Below are positions 30,247 to 41,511 of a stretch of DNA of 64,000 nt, in pieces; position 1 is the first letter of the stretch, and every line of letters begins with the position of its first letter. The notes under the pieces were generated by a model. The model did no database searches and had not been told where the DNA came from. It worked only from the letters and a program-made list of their open reading frames with translations. This DNA is from Adiantum capillus-veneris (taxonomy: Eukaryota > Streptophyta > Polypodiopsida > Polypodiales > Pteridaceae). A program made the position numbers and the translations under genes. Where the stretch lies: contig CM043971.1 of the NCBI GenBank assembly GCA_014529385.2, forward strand, positions 26,947,769 through 27,011,768, in the 5' to 3' direction.

Positions 30247-31030
30247 GAAAGTCACAATACTCCATTTGCGGGACACCTTGGCTTTAACAAAACTTATGCT
30301 AAAGTAAAGAGCTCTTTCTTTTGGCCGAATATGCGAGATGATATTTTGCTTAGGATGTATGTGAGTGAGAGGAAAACAAATTGGGTGGAGTACTTGACTT
30401 TGGTTGAGTTTGCTTATAACAGTTCTTGGCATATGTCTATTCAAGTGGGACCTTTTGAAGCTATGTATGGTTATAATTGTTCAACTTCCTTAATTTTTTC
30501 AGACCCTAAAAACAAGGTAGAAGTTTCAAGGAAAATGATTGAGAAAATGGACCTAGAGATTTCCAAGATTAGACATCACATTAGGAAGGCCCAGAAAAAG
30601 AAAAAAGTGTATTATGATGGGCATAATATAAGATCATTGTCTTTTGATGTAGGAGATCTGGTTTTCTTAAAGGTAGTTCCCAAGAGTACTAATCTGATTC
30701 TTGGAAAGGATATGCGATTGTCTGCTTGGTTTGCTGGTCCTTTTAAGGTGTTGAAGCGGATTGGGTCTCTTGCTTATAAACTCGAATTGCCTGCACATGT
30801 GAAAGTTCATCCCGTTTTCCATGTAAGTTTATTGAAGAAGTATGTGGCTAATCCTCATCATGTTTTGCAAGAGAGATATGATCTTCGAGATGATGGATCA
30901 TTGAAAATAATATCGAAGATCATATCTCTCCTGCAAAACATGATGAGGATTAGCCTGTTTTGTTCTTCAAGGATTTAGATGTTTTGCATGCTGAATACTC
31001 CTCCTTCCAACTCTGAAGACAGAGTCAATT
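30247..31030 (+). pseudogene. Integrase of gypsy B, core deleted in frame
   Basis: SSFFWPNMR is joined to DDILLRMYV exactly as in A, so the D,D-35-E core is absent. The C-terminal part (30331-30978) is open for 215 codons: LVEFAYNSS, PFEAMYGYN, GDLVFLKV, GPFKVLKRIGSLAYKLELP. It reads into the palindrome at 30846-30955. Confidence 0.82.
30846..30955. repeat. Inverted repeat in the pol tail of gypsy B
   Basis: Counterpart of 11046-11153. Arms of about 43 bp (from GGCTAATCC to ATCTTCGA) pair with a single mismatch. At one arm position copy A has G with C opposite, and copy B has A with T opposite, so both arms changed together. Confidence 0.92.
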
Positions 31031-31045
31031 TTGACAAGGGGAGAA

Positions 31046-31942
31046 TATAATAGGACTAATTCTGCAACGTTTTGATAATAATTTTGTTTGGAGTAGCGTT
31101 GTTTATTCCAGCGTTTTTCCCAAGTGTAGGACTTCATTATAAACGTTCTCATGAAGTTTCAAATTTTGACCAGGGACACTCCTCGGGAGCCAGTTTTGAG
31201 GGTGCTATGGTCAAAATTTGGAAACATTTTGTATGTAGCACTTGTAGTCCTCAACACCAAGAAAAATATTGCTTCTTTGAGTTTTTACAGATTCCTTCAT
31301 TTCGATACTCGTTTCAGCCCATAGATTAGAGAAAAAGTGAGAAAATGCTGTTTTAGGCTGTTTTTGTGAAAATTGCTGACTTGGAGGTAAACTTTCGGGA
31401 AAACTGAGTAGGATATGGATTTTTTGCACCTCACAACTTTCCAAGAGCTCGATGAGACAAACGAATTCATGTGAGACAGCCCCCGTCAAATTTGGAACCG
31501 TTTGGGAGATACGGCTAGCTCGCTGAAAATGGCCAGAATTTGTGGACTTAAAAAAAGTTTTGCTAACTCGCGAGTGTGGGTTGCGTTTTGTGGTTTTTAT
31601 GCATTTGAATGCAGGACGTCTCTTTCCGAACCTAATTTTGGGTTGCTTTAGCTAAAGACTGGAGGAAGATCGAAAATAGACACTTTTTGGCGTGAAGAAG
31701 ACAGCCAGTGTGCAGAGAGAGGCTATTCGATTGTGATGGCGCCTTGTGATTGAGATTGAGAGTGAGAGTGAGAGTGCGATTGAGAACTGTGCATAGATTG
31801 AGAGTGAGATAGCTCGGGGGTGGTCGGCAAGTTGATACGAGCTACGCTCTTCTTGTACTCGGGAATCGATATCAAATACATCTCTGATTTCCTGCGTCTA
31901 CTCTGTGTACTTGCAAATTTCTGTTATTCAGTTGTTGTATTT
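31046..31942 (+). repeat. 3' LTR of gypsy B, last 16 bp missing
   Basis: Same mutated start (TATAATAGGAC) and same truncated end as 11246-12138; preceded by the same polypurine tract. Confidence 0.82.
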
Positions 31943-32140
31943 TGGTGGGAGACATGCCCAAGCTTGAGGTGCTTGTCGTGCTTGATGACTAAGGTGCTTA
32001 TCGTGCTTGATGAGTAATGTATTTTTTGTGCTTGTCATGCTTTGTGACTAAGATGCTTGATGTGCTTGTCATTCTTTGTGACTAAGGTGCTTGAAGTGCT
32101 TCATGACTAAGGTGCTTGAGAGGCTTGTGGTGTTCCAAAG
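31943..32140 (+). repeat. Degenerate minisatellite, copy B
   Basis: Counterpart of 12139-12340, with GGTGCTT and GATGACTAA units. Confidence 0.75.
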
Positions 32141-32149
32141 TCAACACAT

Positions 32150-33302
32150 GTAATAGGACTAGTCTTTGAAGTTCTTAAAGTCGAAAAGAATGTAGCAGGG
32201 CATATCCTTCGTTAGCACGATTTGAAAGATTGTTGAATAGTCTATTAAATAGAGCTTATACGAATGAGTTGAAATATTAAGAGAGAACATATATTCTTTT
32301 TTTTTAATAATACACTAAAGACGAATTTGATAAAGATTAATGAATAACAGATAGTCTGTCTATGAAAAGTAAAATTGAGATTTTTATTAATATCAATGTT
32401 TTATATTTATGTGTTTTAGCTTAAAATGCATGAGTAAGCTTAAAATAAGTTGTAAAAGTAGTGGATATCCAAAAATAGAGGTTTTATGAGTCGCAACCTA
32501 AAAGTTGCGTTTTTAGCCAAGCAGAGACGTTTTTCGCAATTCTGTCCGCGCTGCCTTGTAGACCAAACCTATTCCCGTCGTTTTCAGTACCTGGATCGCT
32601 CTGTTCTGAGTTTGTTTGTAAAAGTTATGATGAAAACAAACAGAAGGCAGTAGCAGTGTAGTTTACACAGGGACAGACAGACATACAACATCATACAGTT
32701 CTCCCTGCTATCAACCAAGAAGTGGATTGTTTCTTCACGGTAGAGTATGGAAATTGAGATTATGAAGGTATAGAATTATGTTTTTTTAACTTTGATTATC
32801 ATGTTGAATTGGTTGCACGAGTATGTTCTTTTGGCTATTTTGTAGGCGATGCAGAAATCAGTTTGTGAAACAGGATCTGTGCAAAGTGTCATGATAAAAA
32901 TCTAACCTTTACGGATCGCTTAGCGATCACGTTCTTATATTATTCTCGCAGGTATACTTGGTGCAAAAATCCTGCAGGCTTTTCGAGGAAAAGAAGGATA
33001 AAAGCACGACGGGTGCTGCGTTTAAGAATCATTCACCATTCTCTCTTCTGCAAGTGCGAGTGCGAGTGCGAGTGCGAGTGAGAGTGGGAGTGCGAGTGCG
33101 AGTGTGAGTGCGAGTGCGAGTGCGAGTGAGACGCTGCATGTAAGCGAATTGAAGCTCGCGGGTGGTCAGGAGGTTCGAGCTCCGTACAACGGAGTGCGCC
33201 CATATATATATTCAATTGCTCCTCTGTTGTATCAAACACTATCAATACAAAGATTTCTTCCTCTGTTTTGCTGTCTATCTCTATTATTCGGTTCCCGTGA
33301 CA
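32150..33302 (+). repeat. 5' LTR of element C
   Basis: TGTAATAGGAC ... CCCGTGACA. Contains a GAGTGC-type minisatellite at about 33052-33130 (around 13 units) shortly before the end. ATATATATATTC at about 33203 is a possible promoter core. Confidence 0.95.
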
Positions 33303-33304
33303 AT

Positions 33305-33316
33305 TGGTATCAGAGC
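33305..33316 (+). other. tRNA-iMet primer-binding site of element C
   Basis: TGGTATCAGAGC two bases after the LTR. Confidence 0.93.
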
Positions 33317-33335
33317 GAGCGGTTGATTCTGGATA

Positions 33336-33830
33336 TGGAAGGATACGAGAGGAGGATGAAGGAGCAAGAAGACCTGATTCGGCGACTATGAGAAGATCTG
33401 AAAATTGCAAATCGGGAGTGTGTTGAGGCTCTACGGGGCAAAGCAGCACGAGAGCTTGATATCTATGTAGACCTTGATGGCCAACATGAAGGTGAAAACC
33501 ATGCTAATCCACCTGGAAACAATAATCATCGTGGTGGCACTGGGGTACCGCCAAAAGAAACGATGACGATATGGGAGAAGCGACAACCAAATCATTCTTA
33601 ACGAAGGCTAAGCTTAAAGAGTTTGATGGCATAAGAAAGATATGCGAAGATTTAGAAGCGTGGATTGAAGAACTCAAAGATTGGGATTATACTTTCAATA
33701 TCGAGAACACGACCACGAGACTTTCGAATGCTCGAGCAAGGTGATCGATAAGACAATACGTACCAAGATGGCTCAATTGGAGACTTTTGGCGATGCGTAC
33801 GATAAAGGTAAGTCATCTACCCCTTCTTTG
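33336..33830 (+). pseudogene. Gag of element C with internal deletion
   Basis: Begins [18 protein letters not shown] and stops at a TGA where the related gypsy A continues TEDLNIRE. Remnants of the Retrotrans_gag start (WIEELKD) are followed directly by YFQYREHDHETFEC, the second half of the zinc knuckle, with both first Cys ligands changed. Comparison with A shows that about 600 bp, nearly the whole gag core, are missing. This copy cannot supply its own particle protein. Confidence 0.75.
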
Positions 33831-34444
33831 TGATGTTTTATGTCTTTGATACGTCCTTTGAAAGCTTCTGTGAGATCGAATTTATGCGTAGAAGTTGAGA
33901 TTAAAATTTGAATTTCTTAATTGATTTGGATAGTATTCATTGCTTCTTATCGTCTAAATTGATTGAGAAATTAAACTTGAAATTAAATCGAGAAGTTAAA
34001 AGACTTGTGGACTTAACTAGTGGTAATAATAGTTCCACGAAAGAGTTAGTAGAAATTTTTTTATTTTATTTTTTTTCTTTTTTCTTTGAAGAGTCGAAAT
34101 CATAAAGATGATTTCTATAACATAAACATTGATATGCATGATGTTATCATTGGTATCAATTAGATCATTGAAAATCATGTTTTGATTGATTGTTAAGAAA
34201 GAAAAATATATCTTTAATCATTTGATGATGATAAGTCACACTCTTTGTGGAAAGAAAGAGATTCTAAATCTAGTTTTGGCAATGGAATTGATAAGGTGAC
34301 TTAGATAAGAGTGTGAGACGTTGCTTGTGTTTGCTTGTGTGAGACGTTGCTTGTGTTTGCTAATGAGATTAAAGAGAATCTAGGGATAAACATAAAGACA
34401 CAAATCGAGAATTTATAGAGGATCTCTTACATGAAGTTAAGGAT
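33831..34444 (+). pseudogene. Protease region of element C
   Basis: The active-site region reads FLIDLDSIHCFLS, where the family has DSGST; the Gly needed for the active-site turn is lost. Several stops follow, and the downstream motif reads GINSW-like in a broken frame (around 34150). Inactive by inspection. Confidence 0.7.
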
Positions 34445-35119
34445 GTGTTCCGGGACGATCTTCCTGGTATACCTCCGCCTAGAGCGGTAGACCATGCCAT
34501 AGATCTATATCCAGGAGCGACACCTTATTCCAGATCTCCATACAGGCTCAATATTGATGAGCTTAAAGAGCTCAAGATACAACTTGATGATCTTTTGAAA
34601 AAGGGTTTCATTAAACCTAGTGTATCTCCTTGGGGTAGTCCTGTGTTATTCCAAAAGAAAAAGGATGGTACATATAGGTTATGCATCGACTATAGGGGAT
34701 TAAACAAAAAGACCATTAAAAACAAATATCCTCTTCCTCACATAGATGAACTGCTTAGTCATTTGAGTGGTGCCACAATATTTTCAAAGGTTGACCTTCG
34801 TTCTGGCTACCATCAAATCTGCATTAAGGTCGAGGACATTCCAAAGATTTCTTTTCGTACACGTTATGGACATTATGAATTTAGAGTTCTTGCTTTTGGT
34901 TTGACTAATGCACCAACAACTTTCATGTGCTTAATGAATAATATTTTTCACCCGTATCTTGATGACTTCATTCTCGTATTCTTGGATAATATTTTTGTGT
35001 ATTCTACGAATGAAGAAGATAATGCATTGCACTTAAAGAAAACATTTGAGGTTTTGTGTGAACATAAATTGTATGCTAAAGCAAGTAAGTATTCTTTTGC
35101 AAAGGATCAGATTGTGTAA
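34445..35119 (+). pseudogene. Reverse transcriptase of element C, active site FLDN
   Basis: Open for 224 codons: [60 protein letters not shown], then [10 protein letters not shown] where the family has VFLDDIFVYS. The second catalytic Asp is Asn, which should abolish polymerisation. A TAA at 35117-35119 ends this frame in the thumb; the next codons continue in the same frame. Apart from these two changes the domain is complete. Confidence 0.87.
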
Positions 35120-37150
35120 TTGGGAAGAGTGATTTCTAAAGAGGGGATTCACATTGACCTTGACAAAGTTAAGACTATTGTGGAGTGGCCAACACCAAAG
35201 TCATTAAGGGATGTGAGGAGCTTTATGGGTCTAGCACAATATGAGAGAGCACACATTAAAGATTTCTCTAAGATAGCAAGTCCTTTGACCGAATTGACCA
35301 AGAAAGACAAGGGTTTTGCGTGGACTTCTACCTGTGAGACTGCTTTTGAGACCTTGAAGGCTAAAATAGCAGAAAATTGTGTTTTGAAAGTTCCTGAGAT
35401 GGGCAAACCATTTGTTGTGTCCTGTGATGCTAGTGGTGAACAATTAGGTTGTGTTTTGACACAAGAAGAAAGAGTGGTTGCATATGAGTTTAGGAAATTA
35501 AGACGACATGAATTAAACTATGCAACATATGATCTAGAATTGCTTGCTGTTGTTCATGCATTGAAACATTGGCGTCATCTTTTGCTTGGTGTCAAATTTG
35601 AATTGCGTACTGATCATCAAAGTTTGAAGTATATTTTCACGCAGCCATTGTTAAACAACAGACAAAGGAGATGGATTGAATTGTTGGCTGAGTATGATTT
35701 TGACTTGAAGTATTTGTGTGGGAAAGAAAATAAAGTTGCAGATGCATTGAGTCGTAGGCCCATGTGTAATTTGTTGACTGTTGTGCGATCCAATTTGGTT
35801 GATGAGATACATACCGAAGTTGAAAACGATTCTTTTTACATGCCTATTTTGAAATTCTTGCGTGAGAATATTGGTGAGATGTATGAGAACAGATATCACT
35901 TGTATAAGGGAAATCTGTATTATTATGACCGCTTGTGTATTCCTGCAAATTCTGCTTTTAAGAGTCAAATTCTGCATGAGTGTCATAACTCACCTTTTTC
36001 TGGTCATCCTGGATTGAGTAAGACATATGAAAAGATTAAAAGTTCATTCTTTTGGCCACGTATGAAATTGGATGTTAAGAATTATGTGCGTGAATGCTTT
36101 CAATGTCAACAAGTTAAAATTGAACATAAGAGGATGCCTGGTGACGTTCAACCCTTAGACATTCCTTTACAGAAGTGGGAGTCTATATCCATGGATTTTA
36201 TTATTAGACTTCCTACTACTCGTGGAGGGTATGATTCGATCTTTCTGGTGGTAGATAGACTCACAACACAAGCTCACTTCTTTCCTGTAAAAATAATTTA
36301 TACTGCATTGACCATTGCATACTTGTTTATGAAAGAGATATTTCGTTTGCATGGCATGCCCAAGAGCATAGTGTCTGACAGAGATTCTAAGTTCACTTCT
36401 CATTTCTGGAGAGCGACTTTTGACTCTATAGGTACCCAGTTACTCATGTCTACTGCTTTTCATCCTCAAACCGATGGGGAAACGGAGAGAGTGAATCGTA
36501 TTTTAGAAGATATGTTACGAATGTATGTGAATGAAAACCAATCTAATTGGAATGAATATTTGCCTTTGGTTGAATTTGCATACAACAGTTCATATCATTC
36601 ATCTATTAGGATGACCCCGTTTGAAGCAATGTATGGCTATAACTATCCCACACCTATAAATTTTCTTAGCTCAAGGAATAAGGTAGAACTGTCACGTGAG
36701 ATGCTTGAAAAGATGGATAACGAGTTGGCCAAAATCAGGGGGAATATTAGAGAAGCCCAAAAGAGACATAAATTGTATTATGACAAGAAACATCGGGTTG
36801 TGGAGTATGAAACTGGGGAGATGGTTTTCTTAAAAGTTATTCCCGAGAAGTCTCATTTAATTCTTGGGAAGGATAAGCGATTGTCTCCACGATTTGCTGG
36901 GCCATTTAAAATTTTGAAGCGCATTGGTTCATTAGCTTATAAATTGGAATTGCCTTCTCATGTTAACGTGCATCATGTATTCTATGTGAGTTTATTGAAA
37001 AAGTATGTTCCTAATGTGCATCATGTTTTAGAGGACAACTCTAAGTTGAAAGATGACGGACCATTGACTGTAGAAGCAGACTTAGTATTAGATAGACGTT
37101 TTAAACATATGAGAAATAGAGACATTGTGGAAGTTTTGGTTAAGTGGTAG
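35120..37150 (+). CDS. RNase H and integrase of element C
   Basis: One frame of 676 codons following the thumb stop; it has no good ATG of its own at the start, so it would be read only by readthrough. RT thumb (GRVISKEGIHID), RNase H (VSCDASGEQ, LLAVVHALKHWRH, LRTDHQSLKY, KVADALSRRP), integrase zinc finger (HECHNSPFSGHPG, CFQCQQ), catalytic D in SMDFII, D in VSDRDSKF, E in ETERVNRILE, then the GPFKILKRIGSLAYKLELP fold. The tail VLDRRFKHMRNRDIVEVLVKW, stop, NYPVEDASWVDL resembles a chromodomain, which guides chromoviruses to marked chromatin. Confidence 0.88.
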   Translation: MGRVISKEGIHIDLDKVKTIVEWPTPKSLRDVRSFMGLAQYERAHIKDFSKIASPLTELTKKDKGFAWTSTCETAFETLKAKIAENCVLKVPEMGKPFVVSCDASGEQLGCVLTQEERVVAYEFRKLRRHELNYATYDLELLAVVHALKHWRHLLLGVKFELRTDHQSLKYIFTQPLLNNRQRRWIELLAEYDFDLKYLCGKENKVADALSRRPMCNLLTVVRSNLVDEIHTEVENDSFYMPILKFLRENIGEMYENRYHLYKGNLYYYDRLCIPANSAFKSQILHECHNSPFSGHPGLSKTYEKIKSSFFWPRMKLDVKNYVRECFQCQQVKIEHKRMPGDVQPLDIPLQKWESISMDFIIRLPTTRGGYDSIFLVVDRLTTQAHFFPVKIIYTALTIAYLFMKEIFRLHGMPKSIVSDRDSKFTSHFWRATFDSIGTQLLMSTAFHPQTDGETERVNRILEDMLRMYVNENQSNWNEYLPLVEFAYNSSYHSSIRMTPFEAMYGYNYPTPINFLSSRNKVELSREMLEKMDNELAKIRGNIREAQKRHKLYYDKKHRVVEYETGEMVFLKVIPEKSHLILGKDKRLSPRFAGPFKILKRIGSLAYKLELPSHVNVHHVFYVSLLKKYVPNVHHVLEDNSKLKDDGPLTVEADLVLDRRFKHMRNRDIVEVLVKW

Positions 37151-37244
37151 AACTATCCAGTAGAGGATGCATCATGGGTTGATCTTAGTGTTTTGCAAAG
37201 AGAATTTTTCTCTCTTTAGACCAACTCTGAGGACAGAGTTAATT

Positions 37245-37259
37245 TTGATAAGGGGAGAA
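37245..37259 (+). other. Polypurine tract of element C
   Basis: TTGATAAGGGGAGAA directly before the 3' LTR. Confidence 0.88.
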
Positions 37260-38395
37260 TGTAATAGGACTAGTCTTTGAAGTTCTTAAAGTCGAAAAGA
37301 ATGTAGCAGGGCATATCCTTCGTTAGCACGATTTGAAAGATTGTTGAATAGTCTATTAAATAGAGCTTATACGAATGAGTTGAAATATTAAGAGAGAACA
37401 TATATTCTTTTTTTTTAATAATACACTAAAGACGAATTTGATAAAGATTAATGAATAACAGATAGTTTGTCTATGAAAAGTAAAATTGAGATTTTTATTA
37501 ATATCAATGTTTTATATTAATGTGTTTTAGCTTAAAATGCATGAGTAAGCTTAAAATAAGTTGTAAAAGTAGTGGATATCCAAAAATAGAGGTTTTATGA
37601 GTCGCGACCTAAAAGTTGCGTTTTTAGCCAAGCAGAGACGTTTTTCGCAATTCTGTCCGCGCTGCCTTGTAGACCAAATCTATTCCCGTCGTTTTGAGTA
37701 CCTGGATCGCTCTGTTCTGAGTTCGTTTGTAAAAGTTATGATGAAAACAAACAGAAGGCAGTAGCAGTGTAGTTTACACAGGGACAGACAGACATACAAC
37801 ATCATACAGTTCTCCCTGCTATCAACCAAGAAGTGGATTGTTTCTTCACGGTAGAGTATGGAAATTGAGATTATGAAGGTATAGAATTATGTTTTTTTAA
37901 CTTTGATTATCATGTTGAATTGGTTGCACGAGTATGTTCTTTTGGCTATTTTGTAGGCGATGCAGAAATCAGTTTGTGAAACAGGATCTGTGCAAAGTGT
38001 CATGATAAAAATCTAACCTTTACGGATCGCTTAGCGATCACGTTCTTATATTATTCTCGCAGGTATACTTGGTGCAAAAATCCTGCAGGCTTTTCGAGGA
38101 AAAGAAGGATAAAAGCACGACGGGTGCTGCGTTTAAGAATCATTCACCATTCTCTCTTCTGCGAGTGCGAGTGCGAGTGCGAGTGAGAGTGAGAGTGCGA
38201 GTGCGAGTGCGAGTGCGAGTGAGACGCTGCATGCAAGCGAATTGAAGCTCGGGGGTGGTCGGGAGGTTCGAGCTCCGTACAACGGAGTGCGCCCATATAT
38301 ATATTCAATTGCTCCTCTGTTGTATCAAACACTATCAATACAAAGATTTCTTCCTCTGTTTTGCTGTCTATCTCTATTATTCGGTTCCCGTGACA
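37260..38395 (+). repeat. 3' LTR of element C
   Basis: 1136 bp; about ten substitutions and a shorter GAGTGC array (about ten units, 38160-38222) relative to the 5' LTR. Confidence 0.95.
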
Positions 38396-39545
38396 ACACA
38401 ATCCCTACAAAGAAGAGGGAGATCCCTAAATCTAGGGGCATGAGAGAGAAGACACACACACACACACACAAGGCCAGCCCAAGACTCAATAGGTAATAAG
38501 GACACATGTCAAGCACCTACACATGTTGCCTTCATATAGAGCCTAAAGACTATTGGGTGACTTCTAAAGGGGTCCAATGAGAATTAATTATATTTAAATA
38601 AGTGTTTAAATCATTTTTCAATCCCTCTCTCTCAAAGGGGAAAGGAGGACACTTGTACAAATGCTATCATGGTTGCTTGATATGCACTATGCATGTGATT
38701 TTCTAGGCTTGCAGGGGTCCAATCAAATTCAGGGATGAGCTACAAGGAGGGGTCGTCCAAAGCAAGCTTGGGTGTTCTTGGGGGTAAACTCTCTCTCACA
38801 GACACTTACATGCTCTCATTCTCACTTTGTGAAAGTCCAAGAACTCCATCTCCTTAATCTCTAAGCTTGAGAAGTTGAGAGCCTACACCAACACTCTTGG
38901 CTATGGAATGCAAATCCAACCAAGAACCATGCTTCAATGCTATTCTAGTTATCTTCTTCAACTCCATTAGTATGCTACTATGCTATGCTAAGCTCTATGA
39001 GTAATGGTATGAGAGAACACTATTTCTTCCTTGTAAGGTAACTTCTTCTTGCTATTCGCTACCCTCAATTGGTGCTAGCTCTCTCCACTTTTGAAGGTGT
39101 TTGAGGTCTTGAGTCCAAGACCATAGAGAAGTGAATTCTTTCATTTACCTAAGTTATGGGCGTAATTGTGGTGCATGAAGCTCTCTATCTTCAATGCACC
39201 ATCAAGGTCTCAAGTAACACAAAGCTTGTATTGTACCAAGTCTCTCTTTATGGGAGAAGCTATAATACAAAAGTTTTTTGGAGGGGGACCAAGTCCATAT
39301 AAATCCGGTCCTCAACTATGATGAAGCTCTCTAATTCTCTCTCTTGCAAAGTATTGTTCATGCCAAGTTAATTAAGTATAATGGTTATGTTGCTACCTCT
39401 AATCAAGTTCACCTCTATTTTCTCAAAGTATTTTCAAAAAAATGCTCACTACAGTTTTCTAAACTCGGATATTCTCAATGTTCACAGTCCATTTACATAT
39501 TTTGGGCAACAATGTGTATCTTCAAACCAGCACAATCGGTTGTAT
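38396..39545. other. No gene seen; duplicate of 12341-13501
   Basis: Same sequence as in copy A with scattered differences; (CA)n at 38452-38471. No coding signal. Confidence 0.6.
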
Positions 39546-39755
39546 GCTCTGATACCATGTTGAACTGGAGGGAGAGAGAGAAGCTCAATGAGCAAAGATA
39601 ATAGAGAAGCTGATGGGAAAGGGAGACGAGACACGAGATGACACCACCATCTGCAGGCCCCAAAGTATGCATACTCTACGCAATGAGTGTACATATATAG
39701 TGGGGACCTCTACCTATATATAGTATGAGGGTGAGCTCTATACATAGCTCCAATA
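39546..39755 (-). repeat. Reversed primer site and 198-bp LTR, copy B
   Basis: GCTCTGATACCA (39546-39557) then the LTR 39558-39755, matching 13502-13711. The final bases read AATA as in copy A. Confidence 0.78.
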
Positions 39756-39989
39756 GTTACAAGGAGACCATAGCCCCAAGCACCTTCTTGTTTAAAGTAC
39801 AGGAAAAACATTTATTTTTCTTATTGTGTCTCCATTTTCTTTTGTTATTTTGACACCCACTTTGAGGGTGTATTTGGAGGATGAATTTGACGAAGTAATA
39901 GGAAGTCGAGTCAATCGACTCCTGAAGAACAAGAAGTAGCCTAGGAGACAAAGTTGAGTAGCAAACTATCCTGGCTACTTCGGTCGGAA

Positions 39990-41090
39990 GTCTACTTTTG
40001 TAAATGCACAAAAGACAAAGTAGCGTGTATGCTTTGAGGATGTTTCTAGTTTATCCTCATCCTCTTTTGATAGTTCCAATAGTTCCTCCTCCTCTCTGAA
40101 TCTAGTGATGAGGGTAGAAAGAGCAAGAAAAGAAGAAAGATTCGAAGGCACAACAAGAACAAGAAGAAGGCAAAGAAGAGCAGATCCCACCAAAGATCTC
40201 AAAAGTATTTAGACAGCTCAAACGAGGACTCATCCTCTTCTAAGAGGTTGGTGGGCTCTATTGAGCAGACATTTTATTGTAAGAGGAATCATTTCTACGT
40301 AGCCAACCAATATGGTTTTCTCAAGGAAAAGACCAAGAAGACAAAAGATTTCAAGGAGGGTGGGCACTCCCTAAAGTTTGATACTTTTTTGGGTTTTCAA
40401 GATACCCAGATAAGGTCCTCATTTTTGTCCAACAATTTGACATAGCTTAGTCAGGAGGATGCTATTCAGAGCACTCCAAGGTTAGGAGGGAAACATCTAT
40501 TTGAAGGGAAATAGACAAACATAGTGGTCCACCCTTCTATTACAAGGAAGCACCAACAAAGTGGCTATAGTTCAAGCAACTTTTCACTCTTCTTGACTCA
40601 CTCATGAGTATGAATGTGATGTGATCACCACTTGGAATCATCTCCGGATGACCAAGGAAGGTACTTTAGACAATTACTACCAGAGATTTTGGGATACTTT
40701 TTTGCCGGCTTCTTCCTTAAAAAATATCACCTTTGAGCAACAAATTGAGCGATTTTACTGTGGTGTACCTAAAGAAACATGGGATTATTGTTTGTTGCAG
40801 ATGTTTGAGTCCATACAACACCTAATGGGACATGCTAAGCAAAGGCTTGCAATGCATGCGGGTACAATTACATATTCATTGATCACCCCTTGACAACAAG
40901 TACCCAGAAAAAATCAAACAATGGTAACCGAAGAAGAGGAAACCTTCAAAAAAACAGCAAGTCAAGATCTCGATTATCAACAGAAGAGCAAGCCGAGTAT
41001 CTCAAAGAGGGGAAGTGTTTTGGATGTAGACAACACGGACATGTGTTGGCTTAGTGCCCACACAAGGCATCGATAGGACAACAAGAAGAC
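39990..41090 (+). pseudogene. Gag of an unassigned gypsy element, decayed
   Basis: A Ser-rich stretch and a Lys/Arg-rich patch (KKRRKIRRHNKNKKKAKKSR, about 40103-40165) are followed by a Retrotrans_gag domain (PTKW-like, then ITTWNHLRMTKEGTLDNYYQRF and ERFYCGVPKETWDY at 40621-40893) and one zinc knuckle, CFGCRQHGHVLA-stop-CPH, at about 41020. Several stops break it. It ends where a reversed LTR begins at 41095. The Ser-rich N-terminal style recalls E4 gag but the sequence is different. Confidence 0.65.
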
Positions 41091-41094
41091 AAGC

Positions 41095-41511
41095 TGGAAT
41101 GGGAGCTGGTCTCTTCAGATAGCTATTCCAGTGTTGGAGTTCAGGCTACTAATTATCTAGGCAGTTCAATTAGTGAGGACTGAAATAGAGTACTGAAGTA
41201 TAATAATGTACTAAAATGAAAGACACAAATGGAAGATTGGAAATGGTATTTGTAGGTTCAGATCAGTAGTTCAAGAATAATCAGTACAGTGTATACAGGC
41301 TCATATGAAGACTCAGGATTGATTAGAGGAGTAAGTGATTTCAGTGATAAATCTAGAATCCAAGAGCTCGAAAGACAAAAGTGTCAAAAAGGCCTCACCA
41401 CAGTGTAGCGGGTCCTATTTATAAGCTTACAATTACTACAATAATTGTGGTAATTACTGCCAATGTAGTTGTTCCCGCTTCTCGCTACTGGCATTGTCCT
41501 CGCCTTCTACA
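41095..41511 (-). repeat. Reversed LTR related to the E4 LTR
   Basis: On the minus strand it starts TGTAGAAGGCGAGG (E4: TGTAGACGGCTGGG), carries the same AATTACCACA and TATAAATAG promoter segment (plus 41414-41423) and the ACACTGGAAT segment near its end, finishing at CATTCCA. About 417 bp against 531 in E4. A polypurine run (minus AAAGGAGGGAAGGA, plus 41512-41525) adjoins its start, so it is the 3' LTR of a minus-strand element lying to its right. Confidence 0.75.

Larger units (their letters stand above)
27932..31942 (+). mobile_element. Gypsy B, duplicate of the rear part of gypsy A
   Basis: Lacks the 5' LTR, primer site and front of gag because the duplication begins inside gag. Contains gag end, protease, RT, RNase H, core-less integrase, palindrome, polypurine tract and 3' LTR. 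Confidence 0.87.
32150..38395 (+). mobile_element. Complete chromovirus-like gypsy retrotransposon C
   Basis: 6246 bp with LTRs at 32150-33302 (1153 bp) and 37260-38395 (1136 bp), TG...CA ends, tRNA-Met primer site, polypurine tract and the 5-bp duplication ACACA on both sides (32145-32149, 38396-38400). The empty site is visible in copy A. The LTRs differ at roughly ten single bases plus three GAGTGC units, about 1 percent, so the insertion is recent. The coding part is nevertheless defective (gag deletion, changed protease and RT active sites, one stop). Integrase is intact and ends in a chromodomain-like segment. Confidence 0.95.
27932..39854 (+). repeat. Duplication copy B, interrupted by element C
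   Basis: Collinear with 8142-13810 except for the insertion of element C at 32150-38395 plus one ACACA. Without that insertion the length is about 5.67 kb, nearly equal to copy A. Most frame breaks, the integrase deletion, the 3' LTR truncation, the minisatellite and the reversed LTR are shared. Private changes exist in each copy, so both have aged after the event. Confidence 0.9.

Noticed and set aside
33033-33449. Minus-strand His-Ser repeat ORF (also 38144-38401)
   Set aside because: Reverse reading of the GAGTGC minisatellite in the element C LTRs.
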